A stretch of 64,000 nucleotides of DNA from Phycicoccus endophyticus (GCF_011326735.1 NZ_JAANCN010000006.1:1-64000); one strand, 5' to 3'; positions 18,024 to 26,882 are shown, numbered from the stretch's first letter. Translations and numbers: made by a program. The notes: generated by a model not told the origin, from the sequence alone.

Positions 18024-18377
18024 GTGCCGACGTACGCCTATGCGTGCACCGCGTGCGACCACCGCTTCGAGGTCGTGCAGTCCTTCAGCGACGACGCCCT
18101 GACCGAGTGCCCGGAGTGCGGCGGCCGCCTGCGCAAGGTCTTCAACGCCGTGGGCATCGTCTTCAAGGGGGGCGGCTTCTACCGCACCGACTCCCGGTCC
18201 GCCTCCTCGGGGTCCACCGCCGGCGGGTCCTCGACGGGCTCGGCCGGGTCCTCGGCCGAGCGCTCCTCCGGCTCCGGCTCGTCGGGGTCGGGCTCGTCGG
18301 AGGGCTCCGGCTCGACGCCGGCGGCGTCCTCCACAGGGGGCACCTCCGGTGGCGCGTCGTCCACAGGCGCCGCCTGA
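18024..18377 (+). CDS. FmdB family zinc-ribbon protein
   Basis: Small protein of 117 residues. The N-terminal FmdB zinc ribbon (PTYAYACTACDHRFEVVQSF, then CPECGGRLRKVF) has the two CxxC pairs that bind one zinc. The second half is a Ser/Gly-rich low-complexity tail. FmdB proteins are thought to be regulatory but the role in actinobacteria is unknown. GTG at 18024 is fixed by AGGAGG seven bases upstream. Its place before the SAF gene and mscL is conserved. Confidence 0.85.
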   Translation: MPTYAYACTACDHRFEVVQSFSDDALTECPECGGRLRKVFNAVGIVFKGGGFYRTDSRSASSGSTAGGSSTGSAGSSAERSSGSGSSGSGSSEGSGSTPAASSTGGTSGGASSTGAA

Positions 18378-18403
18378 CCCGACCACGCCCGCGCGCCGCG
18401 GCC

Positions 18404-18409
18404 TAGCGT
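18404..18409 (+). promoter_or_regulatory. -10 box of leaderless SAF-gene promoter
   Basis: TAGCGT is followed by 6 bases and the ATG at 18416, with no Shine-Dalgarno site. Confidence 0.4.
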
Positions 18410-18415
18410 CGCGGG

Positions 18416-19084
18416 ATGGCGCCCCTCCCCCGCCCGGTCCCCGGGCTGACCGGTCCCGGCCGCCGCGCGCGCTGGCGGCGGGTCGTCGCGCGGAGGCTGC
18501 TCGCCGCGGCCTGCCTCGGCGGGGCCGTCCTCGCCGGCCTGCACACGCTGCGCCCGCCCGAGCCACCGATGGTCGAGGTCGTCGTGGCGGCACGAGCGGT
18601 GCCCGCGGGGTCGGTGCTCACCGCGGGCGACCTCGCCGTGCGTTCCGTGCCCTCCACCGCGCGGCAGCCCGCGGCCCTGGCACGCCCACGCCCGGCACTC
18701 GGGCGGCGGCTGGCCGCCGCGCTCGCCCCCGGTGAGGCCCTCACCCGGGCCCGCCTCGTCCCGCGCACCCCGGCCGAGGGGCTCCCGGCGGGGCACGTGG
18801 CGCTGCACGTGACGCTCGCCGACCCGGCGGCGGCCGAGGTGCTGGCACCCGGGCAGCCGGTCGCGGTCTACCCGGCCACGGGGGGTGCCGCGCTCGCTCG
18901 CGACGGCGTCGTCCTCGCGGTGGACCCACCGGCGGACGAGGTCGCCCTCGCGCTCACCGGCGGCGGGTCCGCAGCCCGCGGGGTGGTCCTCGAGCTCCCC
19001 GACGGGTCGGCCGAGCGGGTGCTCGCCGGCCACGGCGGGCTCGACGGCTCGGTCTCGGTCTCGGTCACCGCCCGAGGCGGCTGA
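18416..19084 (+). CDS. SAF-domain membrane protein (CpaB/RcpC-like)
   Basis: Protein of 222 residues with a basic N-terminus, one TM helix (about 27-43, RLLAAACLGGAVLAGLH) and an extracytoplasmic SAF domain (about 51-115: VVVAARAVPAGSVLTAGDLA, LAPGEALTRARLV). A second beta-rich half (LPAGHVALHVTLADPAAAEVLAPGQPV) resembles RcpC/CpaB. CpaB proteins help assemble Flp pili, but no pilus genes are near; the actinobacterial copy between fmdB and mscL has no known function. The start follows a -10 box by 6 bases. Confidence 0.8.
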   Translation: MAPLPRPVPGLTGPGRRARWRRVVARRLLAAACLGGAVLAGLHTLRPPEPPMVEVVVAARAVPAGSVLTAGDLAVRSVPSTARQPAALARPRPALGRRLAAALAPGEALTRARLVPRTPAEGLPAGHVALHVTLADPAAAEVLAPGQPVAVYPATGGAALARDGVVLAVDPPADEVALALTGGGSAARGVVLELPDGSAERVLAGHGGLDGSVSVSVTARGG

Positions 19085-19190
19085 GCCGGGAACCTTCGGC
19101 ACGCCATGCCCCACCGACCCTGCCTGCGTCGCGGACACACGCGGTTGCCAATACGGTGTCCCTCGTCACCCACCTACGGAAGGAACTGCC

Positions 19191-19559
19191 ATGAAGGGGT
19201 TCAAGGACTTCGTCATGCGGGGCAACCTCATCGAGCTTGCCGTCGCGTTCGTCATCGGCGCCGCGTTCGCCACCGTCGTCGAGGCGTTCACCACCATGTT
19301 CATGGACGTCCTGGGAAAGCTCGGCGGCACGCCCGACTTCTCGAACTGGGCGCCCGGCGGCGTCCACGTCGGCGTGTTCATCACCGCCCTCATCTCCTTC
19401 CTCATCATCGCCTTCGTCGTGTACTTCTTCGTCGTCAAGCCGTACACGGCGGCCTACGAGCGCTTCTTCCCCAAGGAGCCGGAGGCCGAGACGGTCGACC
19501 CGAACACCGAGCTGCTCAAGGAGATCCGCGACGAGCTGCGCGCGGGCCGCGGAGTCTGA
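19191..19559 (+). CDS. mscL: Large-conductance mechanosensitive channel MscL
   Basis: Stretch-gated channel that vents solutes on osmotic downshock (122 residues). Amphipathic N-terminal helix MKGFKDFVMRGN, first pore helix LIELAVAFVIGAAFATVVEA with its small-residue packing, loop GGTPDFSNW, second helix VFITALISFLIIAFVVYFFVV and a charged C-terminal bundle helix (TELLKEIRDEL) are all present. Start ATG is fixed by GGAAGGA. A perfect 18-bp terminator follows. Confidence 0.97.
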   Translation: MKGFKDFVMRGNLIELAVAFVIGAAFATVVEAFTTMFMDVLGKLGGTPDFSNWAPGGVHVGVFITALISFLIIAFVVYFFVVKPYTAAYERFFPKEPEAETVDPNTELLKEIRDELRAGRGV

Positions 19560-19580
19560 CCCCACCGCAGCACGACCAGC

Positions 19581-19620
19581 CGCACGGGGCGGCGACCCGA
19601 CCGGGTCGCCGCCCCGTGCG
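19581..19620. terminator. Terminator with 18-bp perfect stem
   Basis: CGCACGGGGCGGCGACCC (19581-19598) pairs with GGGTCGCCGCCCCGTGCG (19603-19620) around the loop GACC. It separates mscL from the convergent small gene and helicase gene; no T-run. Confidence 0.85.
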
Positions 19621-19643
19621 ACGTCCAGGGGTCGGCAGCGGGG

Positions 19644-19826
19644 CTAGCCCCAGTGCGGCGGCCGCTGCTCACGCAGCCACCGGTCACGCGCGGGCTCGGC
19701 GGGGTCGGGCTCCTCGCGCGGTGCGGCGAGGTCGGGCGCGTCGTCGGTACGGGGGTTGGTCGCGGGGCGCACCGCGCGCCGCGGGCGGCGCCGCCGACGG
19801 GCGGGCTCCTCGGCCCGGTCAGCCAC
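19644..19826 (-). CDS. Small charged protein coupled to helicase-like gene
   Basis: Predicted protein of 60 residues with no recognised domain. It has a basic stretch ([14 protein letters not shown], residues 7-20), an acidic proline-rich middle and the C-terminus DRWLREQRPPHWG. I recall similar short proteins ending in RPPHW downstream of such helicases in related actinobacteria, which makes it likely real. GTG at 19826 lies 8 bases inside the end of the helicase gene, so translation is probably coupled. Function unknown; a partner or nucleic-acid-binding role is a guess from charge and coupling. Confidence 0.55.
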   Translation of the reverse strand: MADRAEEPARRRRRPRRAVRPATNPRTDDAPDLAAPREEPDPAEPARDRWLREQRPPHWG

Positions 19827-22800
19827 CGGGCGCCTGACGGACACCGACGGCGTCCAGCACCCGGGAGACGACCCGGGCGGGGTCACGGAAGACCTCCGTG
19901 GACCAGACCCGCAGGTGCCGCCAGCCGCGTCGCTCGAGCTCGAGCACGCGCACGAGGTCGCGGTCGCGGCCGGAGGGCACGGCGGCGTAGGCCGGCCCGT
20001 CGCCCTCGACCGCCAGCAGCAGGCGTCCGGGCTCGGTCGGGTCCTCGACGGCGAGCTCGACGGGCACCGGCGAGCTCCCGAGCCGCTCGTGGACCACGAG
20101 CCCGTGCTCGCGCAGCCGACGGGCCAGCTCCCCGAGGACGACCGAGCCGGCCTCGGGGTCGGTGGTCGGCCCCGCGGACCCCAGCCCCTCGACGTACTCG
20201 AGCAGCGAGCGCAGCATCCTCGCCCCCGGGGTCCGCAGCCGGTCCGGGTCGAGCTCCTCGGCGAGGATCGTCGAGACGACCGTGAGCGAACGGCGGGCCC
20301 GGGTCAGGGCGACCCCGAGGCGCCGGTGACCGGTGTCGGTCCCGATCGGGCCGAAGCGGTGCAGGACGCGGCCGTGCGGGGTCTTCCCGAAGCCGACGGT
20401 GAGCACGACGTCGTCCCAGCTCTCGCCCTGGACGTGGTCGGCGTCGCGCACGGCGAACGCCTCGGCACGGTCCTCGGCGAAGAAGGCGAGGGTGCGCGGG
20501 TCGAGCGAGTCCAGGCTGCGTCGCAGCGCCGCCTCGACGAGCCGCCGATGGCCCTCACCGAGCGCGATGACGACGAGCGAGCGGTCGGGGCGGGTGCGGG
20601 CGTGCTCGAGGACGAGCTCGACGACGCGCGCGACCTCCGCGGAGGTGGACTCGACCGCGGCCTCGCCCTGCGCGACCACGCCGTGCCCCTCGACGAGCTC
20701 GTGCCGCACGACCGGGGCGGTCGAGGTGCCCGGGAAGGTGACGAGGTCCCCGTCGTAGAGGGCGGTGTCGACGAACTCGACGAGCCGCTCGTCGAGCGCG
20801 CCGTACTGCCAGCTCAGGCGGCGCTCGGGCAGCACGCCCTCGAGGAGGTCGAGCACCGACACGGCGTCGGTCTCGTCCGGGACGTCGACGCCGGCGGAGA
20901 CGACGAAGGGCACCGGGGGCAGCGCCCGGGTGTCGCCGACGACGACGACCTGGCGGGCGCGCGAGACGGCGGCGACCGCCTCGGCGGGCGCGACGAGGGA
21001 GGCCTCGTCGAGGACGACGACGTCGAGGACCTCCCCCGGCGGGAGGACCGAGGGCACGGCGAGCGGGCTGAGCAGCCAACAGGGCCGCACGGCGGTGGCC
21101 AGCGGGCCCACCTCGGCGAGCAGCTCGGGCAGCGGGCCGGGCCGGGGCGAGCGGGTCGCCTCGGTGCGCAGCCGCGCCTCGGCCTGCGGGCGGCCCCGGC
21201 GCACGGCGGCCACCCGCTCGGCAACGGCGGCGAGCACGCGGGGTACCTGGCCCTCGAGGGCATCCCGGTCGGAGGCGACGAGCGTCGCGACCGCATCGCT
21301 CAGCGCCGCGGGGTCGAACCCGGTGAGGTAGCGGTCGTGGGCCGCGACCTCGTCGGCGATCGAGCACGACCAGACCCAGGCCAGCTCGGTGGCCACCCGG
21401 TCGGCGGGTACCCGGCGGGCGCGCAGGTCCTCGACGAGCGGGCTGAGGCCGAAACGGTCCAGCCGGTCGAGTGCGAGCCTGATCTCGGGGGCCGGCTCGA
21501 GCCGCCGAGCGGCGTCGTGCAGTGCGGCCGCCCGCGCGGCCAGCTCGAGGAGGTCCAGCTCGACGAGGTCGAGGTCGTCCTCGTCGTGGGGGAGGCGGTC
21601 GTCGACCCAGGAGACGTCGTCGACGAGGTCGTCGTGCGCGACCCGGGCGCGGTCGAGCTCGACGGGGATCTCCGGCCGACCGCCGGAGCCGGCGAGCTCA
21701 CGCCAGGCGAAGCGCTGCATCTGCGCCTCGCGCAGCGCGGTGTGCAGGTCGGCGGGCGGGCGACCCGGCCGGAGCAGACTGCGCGCCTGCCGCCGGATCC
21801 GCCACCGCTCCACCGCCCCGAGGTCGCTGGTGCCCGCGCGCCGCTCGGCCCGGGAGGCGGTCGCGTCGACGAGGTCCTCGAGCGGGATGTCGAAGACCTC
21901 CGGGCGGAAGACCTCGAGGGTGTCCCGGACCTGCCCGACGGTCGCCAGCACGCGGTCCCAGTCCAGGACCGTGGGCGCAGCCGGCAGCTGGATGCCGCGG
22001 AAGACGTCCGCGAGGGTGCGGCGGGTCCCGTCGACGAGGCCGCCCGCCAACCGCTCGGTGCGCTCCCGGGCCTCGGCGGCCTCCTCGGCGGTCCGCAGCT
22101 GGGCGCCGAACCAGGGGTCGTCGACGCCGTCGCCGTCCCACGCCGCCAGCTCGGCCAGGCGCGTCAACGTCGAGGTGGCCTCGGTGAGCGTCTCCGGGTC
22201 GAGCCGGGCGAGCACCGCGCCCTCGAGACGCACCCGCGAGCGCGGTGGCGTCTGCGCCCTGGCGTGCCGGCTGACCTCCTCCTGGACCTCGTGGAGGGTC
22301 ACCCCCCACGGCTCGCGGCGCCCGTGGAGCGCCCGCAGGTGGGTGTCGAGCAGCCCGGCGGCCCGGGCCCGGTCGTGGCGGTCGTCCGGGGTGGGGTCGA
22401 GCGCGTGGTCCTGCCCCTTGTCCTTGCCCCTGACCTTGTCCTTGTCCTTGCCCCGGGAGCGGGACGAGCCCTTCGGGGCAGCCGCCGGCGGCGGGAGGCG
22501 GTCGAGGGCGGCGACGAGCTCGCGGACTGCCTGCCGCCGACCGTGGCCGCCGTCCGGCAGGTCGAGGACGAGGTCGCCGAGGCCGGCGCCGGCGAGCCGC
22601 TCGCGCACGGCCTCGAGCGCGGCCCGCTTCGGGGAGACGACGAGGACGCTGCGCCCGTCACCGGCGAGCGCGGCGGCGAGGTTGGCCACGGTCTGCGAGG
22701 CGCCGGTCCCCGGTGGCGCGTGGAGGAACAGGTGCGACCCGCCGCGGACGGCCTCGACGGCTTCGCGCTGGCTGGCGTCGGCGTCGAGGACGAGGAAGTC

Positions 22801-23703
22801 CTCGACGGGGCGGCCGTCGCGCTCGTCGGTGTCGGGGCCGACGGTCACCGGGGAGAGGGCGTCGCCGAAGCCGGCCAGCGCCGCGACGACGTCGTGCCCG
22901 GCCAGGGCGTCGCCCTGCCGGGCGAGGTCGGCCACGAGGGGGGCCTTGTGGTACGGGAAGGTGCTGAGCACGACCCGCGGGTCGACGTAGAGGTCGCGCA
23001 CGGCGTGGCAGGCCTCGGCGAGGGCGGCGTAGACCGGGTAGGGGTCGAAGGCCGAGGCGGTCGTGGCCAGACGCTCGAGCCGGTCGGTGTCCAGTGCGAT
23101 GGCGTGCTCGGCAGCGAGGTAGTCGACGAGGGCGGGGTTGACCTCGACCTCGGCCCCCGGCTCGAGCAGCCAGTCCGACCGCCGCGCGTCGACCGGGCGG
23201 GTCGTGCACGCCCGCAGCAGCACCGGGGCGCCCGGCTTGCGCGGGAGAACGCGCCCGTCCTCCCGCACGAGCGTCCAGGACGCCATCCCGATCCCGAGGA
23301 AGCAGGTGCGCACACCGTGCTCGCGCTCGATCTCGGTCGCCGTGTCGTGGACGCGGGCGATGCGCGCCCGCGCCTCCTCGAGGGCCGTGCTCTCGCGGAC
23401 GAGGTCGGACAGGCGCACGGGCTGCCCGGCGAGCAGGCTGCTGCGGGCACCCAGGTGCGCCGTGGACAGGTCGAGGGTGCCCGCCGGCAGGTCGCGGTAC
23501 CACAGCAGGGTGTTGGGGCCGCCGAGCTCGACGAGGTGGCGGGTCCACTCGCGGCGGGCCTCGGCCACCCGCTCGGCGCGGACCGTGGCGAGGTCGGGGG
23601 CGAGGCTGAGATGCCCCGGTCGCTGCGGGTCCTCGGGCACGGCGGAGCCGGCACCGGACCTCCCGCGGGGCCGGGCGTCGCGCGCGGGGCCGCTCGCACT
23701 CAC
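19819..23703 (-). CDS. SF1-helicase-like protein with C-terminal nuclease-like domain, altered motifs
   Basis: 1294-residue protein of the AAA_11/AAA_12 helicase class (relatives of DUF4011 helicases). The order is: N-terminal region with SLAPDLATVRAERV and PNTLLWYRDL; Q-motif Gln312; Walker A-like APPGTGASQT (329-338) with Ala335 where Lys belongs; a Lys/Asp-rich insert (417-432); Walker B VVVLDE (895-900). Motif III is GDTRALPP (923-930, Ala for Gln), motif IV WQYG (965-968, Gly for Arg), and motif VI VALTRARR (1131-1138) keeps its arginines. Residues 1192-1275 resemble the MTES_1575/Vsr-like nuclease domain (VELAV, AVEGDG, GRDRD, WRHLRVWSTEVF) but lack the usual Asp and His. Start GTG has TAGCCT 6 bases upstream. 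Role unknown: defence, repair or a non-catalytic scaffold. Confidence 0.75.
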   Translation of the reverse strand: MSASGPARDARPRGRSGAGSAVPEDPQRPGHLSLAPDLATVRAERVAEARREWTRHLVELGGPNTLLWYRDLPAGTLDLSTAHLGARSSLLAGQPVRLSDLVRESTALEEARARIARVHDTATEIEREHGVRTCFLGIGMASWTLVREDGRVLPRKPGAPVLLRACTTRPVDARRSDWLLEPGAEVEVNPALVDYLAAEHAIALDTDRLERLATTASAFDPYPVYAALAEACHAVRDLYVDPRVVLSTFPYHKAPLVADLARQGDALAGHDVVAALAGFGDALSPVTVGPDTDERDGRPVEDFLVLDADASQREAVEAVRGGSHLFLHAPPGTGASQTVANLAAALAGDGRSVLVVSPKRAALEAVRERLAGAGLGDLVLDLPDGGHGRRQAVRELVAALDRLPPPAAAPKGSSRSRGKDKDKVRGKDKGQDHALDPTPDDRHDRARAAGLLDTHLRALHGRREPWGVTLHEVQEEVSRHARAQTPPRSRVRLEGAVLARLDPETLTEATSTLTRLAELAAWDGDGVDDPWFGAQLRTAEEAAEARERTERLAGGLVDGTRRTLADVFRGIQLPAAPTVLDWDRVLATVGQVRDTLEVFRPEVFDIPLEDLVDATASRAERRAGTSDLGAVERWRIRRQARSLLRPGRPPADLHTALREAQMQRFAWRELAGSGGRPEIPVELDRARVAHDDLVDDVSWVDDRLPHDEDDLDLVELDLLELAARAAALHDAARRLEPAPEIRLALDRLDRFGLSPLVEDLRARRVPADRVATELAWVWSCSIADEVAAHDRYLTGFDPAALSDAVATLVASDRDALEGQVPRVLAAVAERVAAVRRGRPQAEARLRTEATRSPRPGPLPELLAEVGPLATAVRPCWLLSPLAVPSVLPPGEVLDVVVLDEASLVAPAEAVAAVSRARQVVVVGDTRALPPVPFVVSAGVDVPDETDAVSVLDLLEGVLPERRLSWQYGALDERLVEFVDTALYDGDLVTFPGTSTAPVVRHELVEGHGVVAQGEAAVESTSAEVARVVELVLEHARTRPDRSLVVIALGEGHRRLVEAALRRSLDSLDPRTLAFFAEDRAEAFAVRDADHVQGESWDDVVLTVGFGKTPHGRVLHRFGPIGTDTGHRRLGVALTRARRSLTVVSTILAEELDPDRLRTPGARMLRSLLEYVEGLGSAGPTTDPEAGSVVLGELARRLREHGLVVHERLGSSPVPVELAVEDPTEPGRLLLAVEGDGPAYAAVPSGRDRDLVRVLELERRGWRHLRVWSTEVFRDPARVVSRVLDAVGVRQAPGG

Positions 23704-23709
23704 CGCAGC

Positions 23710-23715
23710 AGGCTA
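23710..23715 (-). promoter_or_regulatory. -10 box of leaderless helicase-gene promoter
   Basis: TAGCCT on the minus strand ends 6 bases before the GTG at 23703; no Shine-Dalgarno site is seen. Confidence 0.4.
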
Positions 23716-23763
23716 ACAACGCGAGGCCGCCGCGTCGGGGAGGCGAGGACGCGGGTCGCGGGT

Positions 23764-25065
23764 TCACAGGGGCGATCGCGGAGCCGGTTCGGGCACCGGT
23801 TCGGGTGTCGCGGGTGCGCGAGTCCCGACGGCGGCCAGCCCGATGACGAGGGCGACCCCGAGGGAGGTGAGGGCGAGGGCGTGGAAGTCGACCCGGTCGA
23901 CGATGACCCCCGCGACCGCGCCCCCACCGCCCGCAGCGAGGCCCATGACCAGGTCGGAGGCTCCCTGCACCCCGGGGCGCTCGGCGGCGGCGACGGCGCC
24001 GGTGACCAGGGCCGACCCGGCGACGAGGGTGCACGACCAGCCGACCCCGAGCAGGAAGAGCCCCGCGACGAGCCGGCCGGACTCGCCCATCGGGGAGAGC
24101 GCCGCGAGGAGCGTGGCCAGCACGAGGACGACCGACCCGAGCAGGGCGACGACCCGGCCGCCGAGGCGGTCGACCGCCCACCCGGTGAGCGGGGAGAGGG
24201 CGTACATCCCGAGGATGTGGATGCTGATGACGAGGCCGATGACCGACAGCTGTGCGTCGCCGTGGGCCATGTGCAGGGGCGTCATCACCATGACGCTCAC
24301 CATGACCCCGTGCCCGAGTGCGAGGGTGAGGACGCCGAGCCGCGCGACGGGGTGGGTGAGCGCCACCCGCAGGCCCCGCACGACCGACCCGTGGGTCGGC
24401 TCGCCGGGCTCGTCGCCCTCGTCGACCGCCAGCCGGCGGGCCTCGGCGAGCGGGTCGGGGCGCAGCAGGACGGCGACGACGACGATGGCGAGCACGAGCC
24501 CGACCAGGGAGAAGACGAAGGGGCCGGTGAGGCGGGGAAGGCCGAAGGCTCGCGCGACGGGCGCGCTGGGCCCGACGAGGTTCGGCCCGACGACGCTGCC
24601 CACGGTCGTCGACCACACGACGATGCTCAGGTCGCGGGCCCGCCGGGCAGGAAGCGCGAGGTCCGCCGCCGCGTACCGGGCCTGGCTGTTGGAGGCGGTG
24701 GCACCGCCGAAGAGCAGGCTCGAGACGAGCAGCAGCGGGAAGCTGCCGACGACGCCGGCGACGACGAGGCCCACGGCTCCGACGGCGGCGAGCACATACC
24801 CGAGGACGAGCCCCGGGCGCCGGCCGCGGGCGGCCATGACCCGCGCCATCGGCACCGCGATGACCGCGGCACCGAGCACCTGGAAGGTCCCTCCGAGGCC
24901 GGCGAGCTCCGCCGACCCGGAGACCTCCTCGGCGAGCAGCGCACCGACGGCGACCCCGGCCGAGAGCCCCACTCCCCCGAGCATCTGCGAGCCGACGAGC
25001 GTGCCGAGGGTCCGGCGCTGCAGCAGGGCGCGCCGGTCGGCGGCCGGCGTCGGGGCGGTCGTCAC
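23764..25065 (-). CDS. MFS transporter
   Basis: Major facilitator exporter of 433 residues with 12 predicted TM helices in two halves joined by a charged loop (RPDPLAEARRLAVDEGDEPG, near 205-225). The cytoplasmic loop after helix 2 is PMARVMAARGRRPG and the matching loop in the second half is GWAVDRLGGR, both MFS motif A-like. Overall layout suggests a drug-efflux-like or unknown small-molecule carrier. The GTG start has CATACT six bases upstream. It stands alone between the helicase and the tRNA gene. Confidence 0.85.
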   Translation of the reverse strand: MTTAPTPAADRRALLQRRTLGTLVGSQMLGGVGLSAGVAVGALLAEEVSGSAELAGLGGTFQVLGAAVIAVPMARVMAARGRRPGLVLGYVLAAVGAVGLVVAGVVGSFPLLLVSSLLFGGATASNSQARYAAADLALPARRARDLSIVVWSTTVGSVVGPNLVGPSAPVARAFGLPRLTGPFVFSLVGLVLAIVVVAVLLRPDPLAEARRLAVDEGDEPGEPTHGSVVRGLRVALTHPVARLGVLTLALGHGVMVSVMVMTPLHMAHGDAQLSVIGLVISIHILGMYALSPLTGWAVDRLGGRVVALLGSVVLVLATLLAALSPMGESGRLVAGLFLLGVGWSCTLVAGSALVTGAVAAAERPGVQGASDLVMGLAAGGGGAVAGVIVDRVDFHALALTSLGVALVIGLAAVGTRAPATPEPVPEPAPRSPL

Positions 25066-25158
25066 GCCCGAAGTATGCCCCCCGGCGTACCGAGCGTCGG
25101 CAGGCGGTGGGCTCGGTCGCCGAGCGCTGCGTCCCGTACGCTGGTTCGCGGTCTTCCC

Positions 25159-25230
25159 GCCCTCGTAGCTCAGGGGAAGAGCACTTCTCTCCTAAAGAAG
25201 GTGTCGCAGGTTCGATTCCTGCCGGGGGCA
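25159..25230 (+). tRNA. tRNA-Arg (anticodon CCU)
   Basis: 72-base tRNA. The acceptor stem GCCCTCG/CGGGGGC has one G-U pair and discriminator A. D arm GCTC-AGGGGAA-GAGC, anticodon stem CTTCT/AGAAG with loop CTCCTAA giving anticodon CCU (reads AGG), and T arm GCAGG-TTCGATT-CCTGC all fold. CCA is not encoded. AGG is a rare codon in such GC-rich genomes. Confidence 0.93.
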
Positions 25231-25286
25231 CTCGGTGCGTGGACGGCTCCTCGCGGCACCCGGCCCACCCGTCCGCCCCCCGGGCG

Positions 25287-25988
25287 TCAGGGCTGTCCTT
25301 GCCGGTCCTCCAGGCGCGCAAGCGCCTCGGTCACCACGGTTGGCGGGAGGACCAGGTCGGCTCTGGCGACGTCGTGTGAGACCGCCTCCGCGTTCGGCTC
25401 GTCGACGGATGCCACCCAGCGCGCGGCTGCCGCAGCGCTCTTGCCGAACTGCCTGTGACGAGCGACAAGCCTGCGACGCCGCTCCTCGGGACCCACGTCG
25501 CACCACCAGACCTCGTCCAGCTCCGCCCGCGCTCGACGCCATGCGCCGCGGTCCAGCAGCAGGTAGTTCCCCTCCGTGACCACCAGGCTGGTCGACGGTG
25601 GGACCGGCACCGCGCCGGCCACAGGCTGCTCGATCTCCCGGTCGAAGGACGGCGCGTAGACCGTGTGCTCACGTTCCTCGTGGATCCGGCGGAGCAGGGC
25701 GCCGAAGCCCGCGGGGTCGTAGGTGTCCGGCGCCCCCTTGCGGTCCAGACGACCGAGACGGTCGAGCTCGACATCGGCTAGGTGGAAGCCGTCCATCGGC
25801 ACGTGGGCGACCCGTTCCGGTGCCGTCTCGGCCAGCGCCGCCACCAGCGCGGCCGCGACAGTGCTCTTGCCGGAGCCTGGCGTGCCGGCAATGCCGACGA
25901 CCACGCGGTCGCCGCGTGCCGCCAGCCGGTGCGCGCGCTCGGCGAGCGCCGCGAACCCGGGAGCCCGAGGAATGTCCGCGCCGGTCAT
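25287..25988 (-). CDS. P-loop sugar/nucleoside kinase (FrcK/PanK-like)
   Basis: Kinase of 233 residues of the uridine kinase/PRK/pantothenate kinase fold. Walker A GIAGTPGSGKSTVAAAL (about 32-48), substrate loop MDGFHLADVELDRLGRLDRK, YDPAGF, and lid-like VGPEERRRRLVARHRQFGKS are all typical of the YggC/FrcK group. FrcK is the kinase of the Sinorhizobium fructose ABC operon frcBCAK. Here too it closes an ABC sugar operon, and its ATG overlaps the epimerase stop as ATGA. It probably phosphorylates the sugar made by the operon enzymes; exact substrate unknown. Confidence 0.82.
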   Translation of the reverse strand: MTGADIPRAPGFAALAERAHRLAARGDRVVVGIAGTPGSGKSTVAAALVAALAETAPERVAHVPMDGFHLADVELDRLGRLDRKGAPDTYDPAGFGALLRRIHEEREHTVYAPSFDREIEQPVAGAVPVPPSTSLVVTEGNYLLLDRGAWRRARAELDEVWWCDVGPEERRRRLVARHRQFGKSAAAAARWVASVDEPNAEAVSHDVARADLVLPPTVVTEALARLEDRQGQP

Positions 25989-26851
25989 CGTCGCCGTGCG
26001 GCCTGGAGACCCCGGTCGAGGAAGTCGCGCGCGTGGGACGCCAGGTCAAACCCGTCGTCCCACAGGTTGCGCCAGATCGCGAGATCGGTCGACAGGCCGG
26101 GAGCGATGACTGAGCTGCTGAAGGACTCGAAGGTGACCGGTCCGTCGTACCCGATGTCCGCGAGGGCATGAAAGAAGCCGGTGAAGTCGAGGTGACCCGA
26201 GCCGAGGTAGCCGCGGTGGTTCTCCCCGACATGGACGTACCCGAGCCGGTCACCGACGTCGTGCACGGGGCGTACGAGGTCGTCCTCCTCGATGTTCATG
26301 TGATAGGTGTCCAGATGGATGCGCACGTTGTCGGCTCCGATGTCGTCCGCGAGCCGCAGAGCGTCCCGTGCGGTGTTGACCACGTTGGTCTCGTACCTGT
26401 TGCACACCTCGAGCCCCAGCGTGACGCCCAGCTCCTCAGCGTCCTTGGCGAGGTCGCGCAGCACCGAGACGATGTTCCGCCGGCCGGCCTCGCTCAGGGG
26501 CCCGCGGGCGTGGCCGAACGCAGAGTAGAGCGCCCCTGTGAGCCAGGTGCCACCGAAGCCGGCGGTGACGCGCAGCGACTCGTGGAGGAGCTCTTCCCCG
26601 CGTCGCACGACGTGGGGGTCCTCGCTCGACACGTCGGCATCCGGCGAGAGCCCGCGCGACGCCGCAGCGGCCAGCCCGGCCGTGGCCAGCTCTGCCCGGG
26701 TGCGGTCCAGGTCGAAGCTCACCGCGTCGTGCAGGGAGAACTCCAGCAACCCGAAACCCGCCGCCCGGGTCTGCGCGATGGCGGTGGAGACGGACTCCGG
26801 GCCGGTGTCGCCGACCCAAACGAGGGCGTGGACGCCGAGAAGGTTGTTCAT
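25985..26851 (-). CDS. Sugar phosphate/ketose 3-epimerase, D-tagatose/D-psicose epimerase family
   Basis: TIM-barrel epimerase of 288 residues. The metal site of the D-tagatose 3-epimerase family is complete: Glu148 (LEVCNRYETN), Asp181 (LDTYHMNIEE), His207 (HVGENHRGYLGSG) and Glu242 (FESFSS). The HMNIEE and ENHRG strings are close to those of true ketose 3-epimerases, so it probably flips C3 of a free ketose (fructose/psicose, tagatose/sorbose or a ketopentose). AAGGAA lies before the ATG; a 31-base gap follows the ATPase gene. It links uptake to the FrcK-like kinase. Confidence 0.85.
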   Translation of the reverse strand: MNNLLGVHALVWVGDTGPESVSTAIAQTRAAGFGLLEFSLHDAVSFDLDRTRAELATAGLAAAASRGLSPDADVSSEDPHVVRRGEELLHESLRVTAGFGGTWLTGALYSAFGHARGPLSEAGRRNIVSVLRDLAKDAEELGVTLGLEVCNRYETNVVNTARDALRLADDIGADNVRIHLDTYHMNIEEDDLVRPVHDVGDRLGYVHVGENHRGYLGSGHLDFTGFFHALADIGYDGPVTFESFSSSVIAPGLSTDLAIWRNLWDDGFDLASHARDFLDRGLQAARRR

Positions 26852-26882
26852 GGGGTTCCTTGGGAAGGTGGGTGGCGGGATG

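Noticed and set aside
19756-25458. Open frame of 1900 codons opposite the helicase and MFS genes
   Set aside because: Composition and lack of motifs show an antisense shadow; it would also cross the tRNA gene.
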